DNA of 64,000 nt from assembly GCF_030506365.1 (NCBI RefSeq), contig NZ_CP073092.1, forward strand, positions 2,294,001 through 2,358,000, in the 5' to 3' direction. Both the position numbers and the translations under genes were made by a program. This stretch comes from Corynebacterium tuberculostearicum. Its GTDB lineage: Bacteria; Actinomycetota; Actinomycetes; Mycobacteriales; Mycobacteriaceae. The notes below the pieces were generated by a model that worked only from the letters and a program-made list of their open reading frames with translations, had not been told where the DNA came from and ran no database searches. This document shows, in pieces, positions 34,797 through 43,646 of this stretch (position 1 is the stretch's first letter; every line of letters starts with the position of its first letter).

Positions 34797-35225
34797 ATGG
34801 CTTCTGTATTTACAAAGATCATTAATGGTGAACTACCCGCTCGCTTTGTCTACCGCGATGAGACCTGCGTGGCTTTCCTCTCCATCGAGCCGCTGCGTTA
34901 CGGCCACACCCTGGTCGTGCCCATCGAGGAAGTAGATAAGTGGACCGACCTGGATCCACAGACCTGGGCCCACCTCAACGAGGTCGCCCTGGAAATCGGC
35001 GGCGCTATCAAGACCGCGTTTGATACCCCGCGCACCGGCTACATCATCGCCGGATTCGATGTCCCACACACCCACATCCACCTCTTCCCCACCGAGAAAA
35101 TGGAAGAGTATGACTTTGCCAAGGCCTTCGACGCCGATAACACAGACGATGCCGCGATGGATGAGGCGGCCGCCCGCATCCGTCAGCACCTCGGCTGCAA
35201 CGAGGACGGCGTTCGGGAGGACTAG
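34797..35225 (+). CDS. HIT-family nucleotide hydrolase/transferase
   Basis: 142 residues, histidine-triad superfamily. The triad HTHIHLF is at 91-97, with the N-terminal [15 protein letters not shown] and the RYGHTLVVP strand typical of Hint-like proteins. These hydrolyse nucleoside phosphoramidates or related AMP conjugates. The exact physiological substrate is unknown. It is divergent from purD and its stop overlaps the phoS stop by 4 nt. Confidence 0.92.
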   Translation: MASVFTKIINGELPARFVYRDETCVAFLSIEPLRYGHTLVVPIEEVDKWTDLDPQTWAHLNEVALEIGGAIKTAFDTPRTGYIIAGFDVPHTHIHLFPTEKMEEYDFAKAFDADNTDDAAMDEAAARIRQHLGCNEDGVRED

Positions 35226-36730
35226 GGCTCAGAGGGGGCGTCGGCAAGCGCGGGCAGGCGCACCGTAAAGGTGGTGCCGCGGCCGAGCTCGGAGTCGACG
35301 CTAATGCTGCCATCGTGCTGCTCCACTAGGGAGTGGACGATGGCCAAGCCCAAGCCGGAGCCGCCGGTATCGCGGGTGCGCGAGGTATCCGCGCGGTAGA
35401 AGCGCTCGAAGATATGCGCCGCATCTTCCTGGGACATGCCCTTGCCGTCATCGCTGACATCGACCAGCACATCATCGGCCTCGCGGCGCAGGCGCAGCGT
35501 CACCGTGGCCTCATCGCCGCCGTGGCGGATGCCGTTGGTCACCAGGTTGAGCAGCACCTGGTGCAGGCGGCTGGCATCGCCATTGACCACCGGGATGGAC
35601 TTGGCGTCATTGGCCACCTTAATCTCGCGGCCGGGGAAGGCCGCACGCGCGGACGAGCCCACAGACAGGGCCAGCTCTAACAGGTCTACGGGGTGCAGGT
35701 CTAGGCGCGTACCCTCGGCGCGGGTAAGGGCCAACAGGTCCTCCACCAGCAGGGACATGCGCTTGGACTCATCATCGATCTTGGAAAAGACCAGATCCAC
35801 GTCCTTGGTGGCGCCGGAGCGATAGAGCTCGGTGTAGCCGCGCAGGCTGGTCAGCGGCGTGCGCAGCTCATGCGAGGCATCGCCGACGAAGCGGCGCATC
35901 TGTTCCTCTTTTTCCTGCGCGCGCACGACGGAGCGCTGCAGCTGTCCCAGCATGATATTGAGCGCGGCGGCCAACTGGCCCACCTCGGTGTGCAGCGGCC
36001 ATTTGGGAACGCGCTTGTCTAGGTCGCCTGCCGCGATTTCCGACGCCGTCTTTTCCACCACCCGCAGCGGCCGCAACGCCCTGCGGATAAACCAGAAACC
36101 TACGGCCGCAATGGCGGCCAGGGCGATGGCGGCAATGGTCACTTGGACCATGGCTAGGCCGTGCAGGATTTCCTTCTCATGGGTCATATCCTTGGCAATG
36201 ACCGTGATGACGTCATTGGAATCCACGAAGGCGAGCGCGCGCCACTTGGTGTTGTTTTCGATGGAACCCACGGTGGTGGGATATCCACCGAGCGGGATAT
36301 TCTCCGCATTCGGGGTGGTCGAGGATGGCCCCGAGTAGCGAATGGTGCCATCGGGAAGGTAGTTCAGCACCACGTATTCGGTAGGCGGGCGCTTGGTGTG
36401 ATCGCCGATGAAAAAGTCATTGCTGATATCGCGCGCCCATGTGGTCGACGCGGAGCGCAGCTCATCATCGACGTTATTGAAGAGCACGTTGCGCATGATG
36501 GAATTCACCGCAAAGGACGAGCCCGTAATGCCGAGCCCGGAGACCACGACGAGGAGGATGACCAGCCACGTCCGCAGCGGCATGGCCTGCGGAATCTGGG
36601 AAAACATCCGCCGCTTGGAGGAATTTCCCTCCCCTTCGCCTTGCCCCAGGCCCTCATGCCACATGGACTGCGGGCGCGCCGCCGCCGGCGCAGGCGCCTG
36701 GTCCTGGGTCTCCTGTGAATCTTCCATCAC
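35222..36730 (-). CDS. phoS: Phosphate-responsive sensor histidine kinase
   Basis: 502 residues. Membrane segments are near 53-76 and 193-215, with an extracytoplasmic sensor region of about 115 residues between them. A HAMP domain (RRALRPLRVVEKTASEI onward) and a DHp domain follow, with phospho-acceptor His287 in FVGDASHELRTPL. The ATPase domain has the N box (LNLVTNGIRHG), DDGKGMS, and GGSGLGLAIV. The 50-residue N-terminal tail is polar and rich in Pro, Ala and Gln. By position between the pur genes and pqo, and by its partner, it matches C. glutamicum PhoS. It lies 9 nt downstream of phoR. Confidence 0.9.
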   Translation of the reverse strand: MMEDSQETQDQAPAPAAARPQSMWHEGLGQGEGEGNSSKRRMFSQIPQAMPLRTWLVILLVVVSGLGITGSSFAVNSIMRNVLFNNVDDELRSASTTWARDISNDFFIGDHTKRPPTEYVVLNYLPDGTIRYSGPSSTTPNAENIPLGGYPTTVGSIENNTKWRALAFVDSNDVITVIAKDMTHEKEILHGLAMVQVTIAAIALAAIAAVGFWFIRRALRPLRVVEKTASEIAAGDLDKRVPKWPLHTEVGQLAAALNIMLGQLQRSVVRAQEKEEQMRRFVGDASHELRTPLTSLRGYTELYRSGATKDVDLVFSKIDDESKRMSLLVEDLLALTRAEGTRLDLHPVDLLELALSVGSSARAAFPGREIKVANDAKSIPVVNGDASRLHQVLLNLVTNGIRHGGDEATVTLRLRREADDVLVDVSDDGKGMSQEDAAHIFERFYRADTSRTRDTGGSGLGLAIVHSLVEQHDGSISVDSELGRGTTFTVRLPALADAPSEP

Positions 36731-36739
36731 TTAAGCACT

Positions 36740-37444
36740 TTAGGAGCGCGGGGTGCGCAGCACATAACCCACGCCGCGCACGGTGTGGATCAGCTGAGTC
36801 TCGCCGGTATCAATCTTGCGGCGCAGGTAGGAGATATAGGACTCGACCACGTTGCCATCGCCGCCGAAATCGTAGTGCCACACGTTGTCCAGAATCTTGG
36901 ACTTGGACAGCACCACTTCCTTGTTTTGCATGAGGTAGCGCAGGAGGTTGAACTCGGTAGGCGAAAGCTCGATGAGCTCGCCGGCCTTGGTGACCTCATG
37001 GGTGTCATCATTGAGCGTTAGATCCGCGTAGCTCATGGTGGCGTCGTTGGTGGATTCTTCCGCCGCGCCGCCGCGGCGCATGATGACGCGCAGGCGGGTG
37101 ATAACTTCTTCCAGGCTAAATGGCTTCGTCACGTAATCATCCGCACCGATGGTCAGGCCGTGGATGCGCTGGTCCACACCGTCCTTTGCGGTGAGGTAGA
37201 GCACCGGGCCGTCCAGGCCTTCTTGACGCAGCTTACCCAGCAGCTCGAAGCCATCCATGCCCGGCATCATGACGTCCAGGATGTAGGCATCTGGGTTTAC
37301 CTCGCGGGCAATGCGCAGCGCCTCGTTGCCGGAATTGGCGCTAAATACCTCGAAGTTCTGGAACTTCAGCGATACGGTAAGCAGCTCCACAATATTGGGT
37401 TCGTCATCGACGACAAGAACCTTGGCGAGTTTAGTGTCTTCCAT
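36740..37444 (-). CDS. phoR: Phosphate-responsive response regulator (OmpR/PhoB type)
   Basis: 234 residues. The receiver domain has phospho-acceptor Asp57 in DAYILDVMMPGMDG, acidic pocket DDE at 13-15, and the lysine in YVTKPFS. The winged-helix DNA-binding domain starts near residue 135 (LIELSPTEFNLLRYL) and ends with IHTVRGVGYVLR. C. glutamicum PhoR activates pstSCAB and other phosphate-starvation genes. The tandem box at 10704-10725 is a likely target. ATG has GGGAGTCTGAGGAGAAC upstream. It is first in the phoR-phoS operon. Confidence 0.92.
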   Translation of the reverse strand: MEDTKLAKVLVVDDEPNIVELLTVSLKFQNFEVFSANSGNEALRIAREVNPDAYILDVMMPGMDGFELLGKLRQEGLDGPVLYLTAKDGVDQRIHGLTIGADDYVTKPFSLEEVITRLRVIMRRGGAAEESTNDATMSYADLTLNDDTHEVTKAGELIELSPTEFNLLRYLMQNKEVVLSKSKILDNVWHYDFGGDGNVVESYISYLRRKIDTGETQLIHTVRGVGYVLRTPRS

Positions 37445-37577
37445 GTTCTCCTCAGACTCCCTTAAAGGTTGTGATTTTCTAACACGTCATCATGGCACGC
37501 TTGCTTTCCAGCCTACTGAAGAGTTTCTGCCTGAATCCTGTGAACGTGGATGCTCGGCCTGGTCGGGGCAAAAGAAA

Positions 37578-37611
37578 ACCACGCCCTTCCCCAGGTGAGG
37601 AAGGGCGTGGT
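37578..37611 (-). terminator. Terminator after pqo
   Basis: Perfect 13-bp stem ACCACGCCCTTCC with its complement, 8-nt loop, then TTTTCTTTT on the minus strand. Confidence 0.88.
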
Positions 37612-37630
37612 AGCTAGCGCAGCGCGCTAT

Positions 37631-39376
37631 TTAGAAGTCCTGCGGGCGCGGGATGTTGCGCAGGTTGGACTTTGCCATGGTGATCATCTGGCCAACGCCA
37701 CCGTCCAGAACGGTGCGGGTTGCAGCCTTGGAGAAGCCCATGAGCTGCTCGATGGTCAGCGTCGGTGGCAGGGAGAGGGCGTTGGGGTCAGTAACGACGT
37801 CGATAAGAGCCGGGCCGTTATAAGCCAGCGCCTTCTTGATCTGCTCCGGTGCGTCCTTCGGATCCTCAATGCGGAAGTGCTTGATGCCGGAAGCCTCTGC
37901 AATCTTGGCAAAGTTGACGGAATCGTGGTCGGTCTCGTGCTCCGGCAGACCCTGCACCAGCATCTCCAGCTTGACCATGCCCAGGGAAGAGTTGTTGAAC
38001 ACGAACATCTTGATAGGCAGGTTGTGCAGCTTCACGGTGAGCAGCTCACCCATCAGCATGGACAGTCCGCCGTCACCGGAGAAGGTGATGACCTGGCGGC
38101 CCGGGTTAGCGGCCTGTGCACCCAGTGCCTGCGGCAGGGCGTTGGCCATGGTGCCGTGGCGGAAGGAGCCGATCTGCTCGCGCTTGCCGTTGGCGGTGAT
38201 GTAGCGAGCGCCCCATACGTTGCACATGCCGGTATCGACGGTGAAGATGGCATCCTCATCGGCATTCTTGTCAATGAGGTCAGCAACGTACTCCGGGTGG
38301 ATCGGGGTGTGCTTGTCCACGTTGGAGGTATAAGCCTCAACGACGTGCTCCAGCTTGCCGTAGTGCTTCTTGAGCATCTTGTCCAAGAAGGAGCGATCCT
38401 TCTTCTCATCCACGTGCGGCAAGATGTTCTCGATGGTGGCGGCTACGTCACCGGTGACCGGGTAGGAAATCTTGGTGCGGCGGCCGATGTGGGAGCCGTT
38501 GATGTCCACCTGTGCCACGTTGGCATCCGGCAGGAAGTCGTTGTACGGGAAGTCGGTACCCAGCAGGATGAGCAGGTCAGCCTCGTGGGTGGCCTCGTGT
38601 GCCGCACCGTAGCCCAGCAGGCCGTTCATGCCTACGTCGAACGGGTTCTCGTACTGGATGTACATCTTGCCACCCAGGGCGTGGCCGATGGGAGCCTTGA
38701 TCTTCTCGGCCAGCTTGAGCACCTGCTCGCGGGCATCCTTGACGCCGGCGCCAACGAAGAGGGTGACGGACTTAGCCTCGTTGATGGCCTGGGTCAGGGC
38801 AGCAGCCTCGGCCGGATCCGGGAAGACGACCGGGCGGCCAGCAGAGATCTTGGACTCGACGAAGGAGTCATCCTCAGCGTCCTGCATGGAAACGTCACCC
38901 GGGATAACGAGGACGGATACGCCATTGCCGGCCATGCTGGACTGGATGGCGTGGTGCAGGACAACGCCGCCCTGCTCAGCGGAGTTGACCATCTCGCAGT
39001 AGCCAGAGCACTCCTGGAAGATTGCCTCTGGGTGGGTCTCCTGGAAGAACTTGGAGCCGATCTGGCGAGATGGGATGTGGGAAGCCAGTGCCAGCACCTT
39101 GGCGCCGTTGCGGTGGGCGTCGTACAGGCCCTGAATCAGGTGGGTATTGCCCGGGCCGCAGGATGCAGCACATACAGCCAGCTTGCCGGTGGTCAGGGAG
39201 TCTGCCTCGGCAGCGAAGGCTGCTGCTTCCTCGTTGCGGACGTGAATCCACTCGATGGAGGAGCGACGAACGGCATCCACGATCGGGTTCAGGGAGTCAC
39301 CGACGAGGCCATAAATGCGCTCGACACCCTGCTTTTCCAGGGTGTCAACTAGCTGTTCTGCATAGTTACGTGCCAT
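37631..39376 (-). CDS. pqo: Pyruvate:quinone oxidoreductase (PoxB-type, ThDP- and FAD-dependent)
   Basis: 581 residues. Oxidatively decarboxylates pyruvate to acetate and CO2, passing electrons to menaquinone at the inner face of the membrane. The ThDP-activating glutamate is Glu50 in HVRNEEAAAFAA. The ThDP/Mg motif reads TFSGDGGLSMLMGEL...NN near residues 425-455, and an FAD domain lies between (residues about 190-330). The C-terminal stretch, which in E. coli PoxB mediates membrane binding, ends RNIPRPQDF here. Other ThDP enzymes (acetolactate synthase) are less likely by this N-terminus and length. AAGGATG precedes the ATG. Confidence 0.93.
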   Translation of the reverse strand: MARNYAEQLVDTLEKQGVERIYGLVGDSLNPIVDAVRRSSIEWIHVRNEEAAAFAAEADSLTTGKLAVCAASCGPGNTHLIQGLYDAHRNGAKVLALASHIPSRQIGSKFFQETHPEAIFQECSGYCEMVNSAEQGGVVLHHAIQSSMAGNGVSVLVIPGDVSMQDAEDDSFVESKISAGRPVVFPDPAEAAALTQAINEAKSVTLFVGAGVKDAREQVLKLAEKIKAPIGHALGGKMYIQYENPFDVGMNGLLGYGAAHEATHEADLLILLGTDFPYNDFLPDANVAQVDINGSHIGRRTKISYPVTGDVAATIENILPHVDEKKDRSFLDKMLKKHYGKLEHVVEAYTSNVDKHTPIHPEYVADLIDKNADEDAIFTVDTGMCNVWGARYITANGKREQIGSFRHGTMANALPQALGAQAANPGRQVITFSGDGGLSMLMGELLTVKLHNLPIKMFVFNNSSLGMVKLEMLVQGLPEHETDHDSVNFAKIAEASGIKHFRIEDPKDAPEQIKKALAYNGPALIDVVTDPNALSLPPTLTIEQLMGFSKAATRTVLDGGVGQMITMAKSNLRNIPRPQDF

Positions 39377-39400
39377 TAAAAATCATCCTTAACTCTTAAT

Positions 39401-39414
39401 TGGTGTTAATACCA
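39401..39414. promoter_or_regulatory. Short palindrome in the pqo promoter region
   Basis: TGGTGTTAATACCA, imperfect dyad centred 31 nt upstream of the pqo start. Regulator unknown; weak evidence. Confidence 0.25.
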
Positions 39415-39514
39415 CTGTGCTACTTAGACCGCAGGAAAGTCCACTCTTCTCCTATACACTCACATACTGCGTCCCGCTGTGAGGAAGGCAATACTAACCT
39501 ATCTTCGGCTGCAA

Positions 39515-39538
39515 ACTGTAACGACTGTTCGGTACTGT
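39515..39538. promoter_or_regulatory. Three ACTGT direct repeats at the exporter promoter
   Basis: ACTGT at 39515, 39524 and 39534, immediately before ATG 39549. Probably the operator of the TetR protein encoded downstream. Confidence 0.45.
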
Positions 39539-39548
39539 TTACTGCGCT

Positions 39549-41060
39549 ATGAGTATCCACCCGCCCCGCGCACAAGACCACGCCGCTGCGGCCACCACGG
39601 CCGCACAGCGGTGGTCTTTCTGCGCCGTCATCTCTCTGGGGTTACTCATGGTTGGGCTGGATAATTCCATCCTCTACACCGCATTGCCGCAGCTATCGCA
39701 GCAATTGCACACCACCGATACCCAGCAACTCTGGATTATCAACGCCTACGCGTTGGTGCTCTCCGGCCTCCTTCTTGGCGCCGGCACGCTGGGCGATCGC
39801 ACCGGCCACCGGCGGATGTTCCTCATCGGCTTGGCCGTCTTCGGCGGCGCTTCCCTGCTCGCCGCTTATTCCCCCAGCGCCTGGACGCTGGTTGTAGGCC
39901 GCGCCTTCCTGGGCTGCGGCGCCGCCATCATGATGCCGTCGAGCCTAGCGCTAATCCGCCTGACCTTTCCCGATGAGGTGGAGCGCAATACGGCCATTGG
40001 CATCTGGGGTTCTGTCGCCGTCATCGGCGCGGCGGCTGGCCCCACCGTGGGCGGCTTCTTTTTGGAGCATTTCTGGTGGGGCTCGGTCTTTTTGCTCAAT
40101 GTCCCGGTTGTGGTCGTGGCCATTGTGCTGACCTGGCTCCTTGCCCCGCCAAACGCTCCGAACCCCCTAAAACATTGGGACTTCCCCTCGTCCCTGTATT
40201 CCCTTATCACTCTCGCCAGCCTGGTGCTGGCCATTAAATCCCTGGCACACAATTGGCCGCTCAGCGCCGCCGCAGGCATCGTCTTCATCTGCGGCGCGCT
40301 CGCCTTTGGCCGCCGCCAGGCTCGCTTGTCAGATCCCCTGCTGACCTTCGACATCTTTGGCTCCCGCATCTTCAGCGGCGGGGCCCTAACGGCCGGCGGT
40401 GCCATGTTCGGCCTTGCCGGCCTGGAGCTGCTGAGTACCCAAAAGCTGCAGCTTGTCGACGCCCTCTCGCCCCTCCACGCCGGCCTCATCATCTCCGCCA
40501 TGGCGCTCTCTGCCATCCCTACCTCCATCCTGGGTGGTGCCACCTTGCATCGCGTGGGGTTCCTCCCACTCATTAGCGGCGGATTCTTGCTCATGGCCGC
40601 CGGCATGGCCCTGGTGGTGGTGAGCCGGGGCGAGACGCTTCCCCTACTCGTCTCCGCCCTAGTGCTCACCGGCCTCGGCGCGGGCTTGGCCATGTCCGTG
40701 TCCTCCACCGCCATCATCAATGCCGCTCCCCTTCATCGCACCGGCATGGCTTCCGGAGTAGAGGCGGTTTCCTATGAATTCGGCACCCTGATCTCCATTG
40801 CACTGACCGGCACCCTCATGCCGCTGCTCATGGCCCGCGAACTTCCCCCTCACCTCGCGGAACTGGGTACCGACGCGCTGCATGACCCCTCTTCCCACGC
40901 GGCCGCCGCGAGCGCCTACAATGCCGGATATCTTTCCACCATCGGCGGCCTAGCTTGCTTCGCCTTGCTCCTAGCCGCGATAACCGCCTGGTGTTTCCGC
41001 GATAACCCGAAATCAGGAGATCCCTATGCCGCGACTCAACAAAAAGAACGCAGCCCTTGA
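39549..41060 (+). CDS. MFS drug exporter, DHA2 family (14 TMS)
   Basis: 503 residues with about 14 membrane segments. The DHA2 antiporter motif A reads GTLGDRTGHRRMFLIG after TM2, and TM1 carries LMVGLDNSILYTALPQL, the usual DHA2 D-x-x-I-x-x-x-ALP pattern. TM5 contains a motif-C-like WGSVAVIGAAAGPTVGG. Such pumps export cationic or lipophilic compounds by proton antiport; the substrate cannot be read here. The 3' end overlaps the TetR gene by 35 nt, so pump and regulator form one operon that is probably autorepressed through the repeats before the ATG. Confidence 0.9.
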   Translation: MSIHPPRAQDHAAAATTAAQRWSFCAVISLGLLMVGLDNSILYTALPQLSQQLHTTDTQQLWIINAYALVLSGLLLGAGTLGDRTGHRRMFLIGLAVFGGASLLAAYSPSAWTLVVGRAFLGCGAAIMMPSSLALIRLTFPDEVERNTAIGIWGSVAVIGAAAGPTVGGFFLEHFWWGSVFLLNVPVVVVAIVLTWLLAPPNAPNPLKHWDFPSSLYSLITLASLVLAIKSLAHNWPLSAAAGIVFICGALAFGRRQARLSDPLLTFDIFGSRIFSGGALTAGGAMFGLAGLELLSTQKLQLVDALSPLHAGLIISAMALSAIPTSILGGATLHRVGFLPLISGGFLLMAAGMALVVVSRGETLPLLVSALVLTGLGAGLAMSVSSTAIINAAPLHRTGMASGVEAVSYEFGTLISIALTGTLMPLLMARELPPHLAELGTDALHDPSSHAAAASAYNAGYLSTIGGLACFALLLAAITAWCFRDNPKSGDPYAATQQKERSP

Positions 41061-41580
41061 AGCTGCGCTCGACATCATCGCCGCCGAGGATGTCTCTGGC
41101 TTGACCTACGACTCCCTGGCGCAAGCAACCGGCATGTCCAAGTCCGGACTCATTTATCACTTCCCTACCCGCCACGACCTGCTCGTAGACTGCCATGGAT
41201 TTTGCGCCGCACGCTGGGAAGCAGAACTCGAGAAGCTGGCCGGCGGCCACCCGGCAAGCGAGCTCAGCTGGGCCGAGCGCTCCCGTGCGCTCGTGTTGTC
41301 AATGGGCAAGAACGACCCGCTCATCAAGCTTTTGATGTGCGTGCATTCCCAGACCCACCCGGATTTTTCCGCCCAGTGGGCCGAGGTGGATGCGCGCTGG
41401 ATGGTCGATCCTTCCGCCGCCGAGACGGACGAGGATAATCTGCTAATCATGCTGCTGAGTACCGGACTGTGGGTGCACGATCACCTCAACCAGCGCAAGC
41501 TATCCCCCGCCAATCGCCAGCGCATGGTCGACCGGCTTTTTCGGCTTATCGACGCCCCCTCAAAAACCACCGAAGGCTAG
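41026..41580 (+). CDS. TetR-family transcriptional regulator of the adjacent exporter
   Basis: 184 residues. The N-terminal helix-turn-helix is at about 25-47 (GLTYDSLAQATGMSKSGLI, then YHFPTRHDLL), the canonical TetR pattern. The rest is an all-helical ligand domain. AGGAG lies 6 nt before ATG 41026, inside the end of the exporter gene. The tight overlap makes it the likely ligand-responsive repressor of that exporter. Ligand unknown. Confidence 0.9.
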   Translation: MPRLNKKNAALEAALDIIAAEDVSGLTYDSLAQATGMSKSGLIYHFPTRHDLLVDCHGFCAARWEAELEKLAGGHPASELSWAERSRALVLSMGKNDPLIKLLMCVHSQTHPDFSAQWAEVDARWMVDPSAAETDEDNLLIMLLSTGLWVHDHLNQRKLSPANRQRMVDRLFRLIDAPSKTTEG

Positions 41581-41606
41581 GCCCTCACCGGGGCCCAGCC
41601 TCCTTT
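41575..41606 (+). terminator. Terminator after the exporter-TetR operon
   Basis: Stem GGCTAGGCCC against GGGCCCAGCC with one mismatch and a TCACCG loop, then TCCTTTT. Confidence 0.7.
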
Positions 41607-41608
41607 TG

Positions 41609-41681
41609 AGCTGGAGACGAGACTTGAACTCGCAACCTACGCATTACAAGTGCGTTGCGCTACCAATTGCGCCACTCCAGC
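41609..41681 (-). tRNA. tRNA-Thr (TGT)
   Basis: 73 nt. Acceptor GCTGGAG/CTCCAGC, D-arm GCGC/GCGC, anticodon stem ACGCA/TGCGT, loop CTTGTAA with anticodon TGT, T-loop TTCAAGT. Confidence 0.95.
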
Positions 41682-41832
41682 ACCGCGGGAGAAATCCCGC
41701 TCGTTGCATAGTACCCGAGCACCGCCGCCGAGGGGAAAGCCGGTCCCCCATCTATGCATTGACAGGGTGCAGGGGCTAAAGTTCAGGCAGAATCTATCCC
41801 ACATTCCCAGCGCTTTTTCGAGGGTTATTTCC

Positions 41833-43560
41833 GTGTCATTTTTGTCCGCTATGCGGGAGCGCCTGCGCGCTTCCTCGGGCCAGGTAGCCATCATCGACGC
41901 GGCTAAAGCCGCACCGCCGCCATCACCACTCGCCCCGGTCGATCTGACCGACGCTGCTCAGGTCACCGGCGTTATGGAGATCGCCGCTCGCATTGGTGAA
42001 ATCCTCATCGGAGCCGGCACCGCCAACTCGGATGCGCGCGCCCAGGTCCACCTGGCAGCGTCGTCGTATGGTTTGCACTACTGCCACGTAGACATCTTGA
42101 TGAATACCATCACTATCCACACCACCATTGGCACCGGCGAGCAGCGCAAAAACCTGCACGTCTTCCGCGTGGTACCGAGCATTGGCGTGGATTTTTCTAA
42201 GCTCGCGGCCGTCGATAAGCTCATTCGCTCCATCCACTCCGGCCAGATGCCGCCGGCCATGGCGGAGCAGCGCCTAGACGAGATCGACCGCATGCCAGCG
42301 CCCTATAAGCCGTCCACGGTGATGCTCGGCTGGGGCGCGATGGGTGGCCTGATTTCCATGATGCTTGGCGGCGACCTGCTCGTCGGCGTGGTGGCGTTTG
42401 TGGTCTCCGCGTTCATCATGGGCTTGAACGCCTGGTTGGCCAATTACCGCCTGCCGCCCTTTTATCAGAATGCGGTCGGCGGCTTCTTCGCCGTCTTCCC
42501 GGCCGCCATTTTGTACAACGTCGCAGCCTCCTTCGGCATTAATTTCTCGCCCGCGCAGATCATTGCCTCCGGCATCATCGTGCTGGTGGCGGGGCTGACG
42601 TTGGTGCAATCGCTTGTCGACGGCATCACGCGCGCCCCCGTTACCTCCTCCGCCCGCTTCTTTGAGGCGCTGCTATCTACCGGCGCCATCATCGCCGGCG
42701 TCGGTGTGGGCATCCAGCTGGCCGATTCGCTGGGCTTTAACCTGCCGCCGCTGGCCACGCTGGCCCCACCGGTCTACCACGAAATTCCGCTTTTGGTGCT
42801 GCTCGGCGGCACCGGTTCTGCTGCCTTCGCGCTGGCCTGCGGCGCGGCCTGGATTGAGATCACCATGTCTGGCCTTACGGCCGCGGCCGGCATGATTTTC
42901 TATTACTTCGTGGTGGTGCCCTTCGGCGTCGGGCCAGTGATTGCCTCTGGTCTTTCCGCGGTGGTCGTCGGCCTGGCCGGCGGTTTGATGTCGCGCCGCT
43001 GGGGAATCCCGCCGCTTATCACCATGATCGTGGGCTATACGCCGATGCTGCCCGGCCTCATGCTCTACCGTGGCATGTACGCCTCGCTCAATGAGCAGAT
43101 GATTACCGGCTTTACCAATATTGCGATGGCGCTGGCCATTTCCGGTGCACTGGCCGCCGGCGTGGTACTGGGCGAGCGCGTGGCTCGCCGCCTGCGCCGC
43201 CCGCAGTATTTCCGCCCCTACTCCACCTTTAAGCGCATCGGCCGCTTCTCCTTCCGCAAGGCCACACACTTGGCCCGCAAGGCCCCGCGCGTGCCGATGT
43301 CCCCGTTTGCCCCGCGCGTCAATCGCCCGGAGCTACCACCCAAGCTCGGCCCGAAGCCGCCGCAGCAGCACCCGCGCCACGAGGCCCAAAGCCATGCGCC
43401 ACACACCCGCTCGGCCGCGGACCTGTGGCCGGAGGATTCCCAGTGGCCGGCGCAGCCGCAGCAGCGCGAGAAGACCACCTATACCGTGCCCGGCACCGAA
43501 ACGTTTCGTGCCCAGAAACCGGAGCAGCCGGGCGCCGAATCCGGACCCGAGCGGCCCTAA
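41833..43560 (+). CDS. thrE: Threonine/serine exporter ThrE
   Basis: 575 residues. Secondary exporter of L-threonine and L-serine in the plasma membrane. The N-terminal soluble domain (to about 160) contains AAKAAPPPSPLAPVDL and ARIGEILIGAGTANSDARAQV, followed by about ten membrane segments. The conserved ThrE segment ASGIIVLVAGLTLVQSLVDG is close to the C. glutamicum protein. A long Pro/Arg-rich cytoplasmic tail (last ~110 residues) is longer than in C. glutamicum ThrE. GTG 41833 is preferred because the upstream frame runs through tRNA-Thr and the protein then begins like known ThrE. Confidence 0.93.
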   Translation: MSFLSAMRERLRASSGQVAIIDAAKAAPPPSPLAPVDLTDAAQVTGVMEIAARIGEILIGAGTANSDARAQVHLAASSYGLHYCHVDILMNTITIHTTIGTGEQRKNLHVFRVVPSIGVDFSKLAAVDKLIRSIHSGQMPPAMAEQRLDEIDRMPAPYKPSTVMLGWGAMGGLISMMLGGDLLVGVVAFVVSAFIMGLNAWLANYRLPPFYQNAVGGFFAVFPAAILYNVAASFGINFSPAQIIASGIIVLVAGLTLVQSLVDGITRAPVTSSARFFEALLSTGAIIAGVGVGIQLADSLGFNLPPLATLAPPVYHEIPLLVLLGGTGSAAFALACGAAWIEITMSGLTAAAGMIFYYFVVVPFGVGPVIASGLSAVVVGLAGGLMSRRWGIPPLITMIVGYTPMLPGLMLYRGMYASLNEQMITGFTNIAMALAISGALAAGVVLGERVARRLRRPQYFRPYSTFKRIGRFSFRKATHLARKAPRVPMSPFAPRVNRPELPPKLGPKPPQQHPRHEAQSHAPHTRSAADLWPEDSQWPAQPQQREKTTYTVPGTETFRAQKPEQPGAESGPERP

Positions 43561-43646
43561 ACGCCGCCGGTAGCGTACAATATTTGCTCTGATAGCTTTT
43601 CTTGCAAGCGCTTAAGTAGTTTCCACAACGTTCAGGAGGACACGTC

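Noticed and set aside
37517-37545. TGAA repeats and CCTGTGAAC upstream of phoR as a PHO box for autoregulation
   Set aside because: The spacings (15 and 9 nt) do not give the 11-nt period seen at pstS; at most a single half-site.
39401-39414. cAMP-receptor (GlxR) site at the pqo promoter
   Set aside because: TGGTGTTAATACCA does not fit TGTGA-n6-TCACA; recorded only as an unassigned short palindrome.
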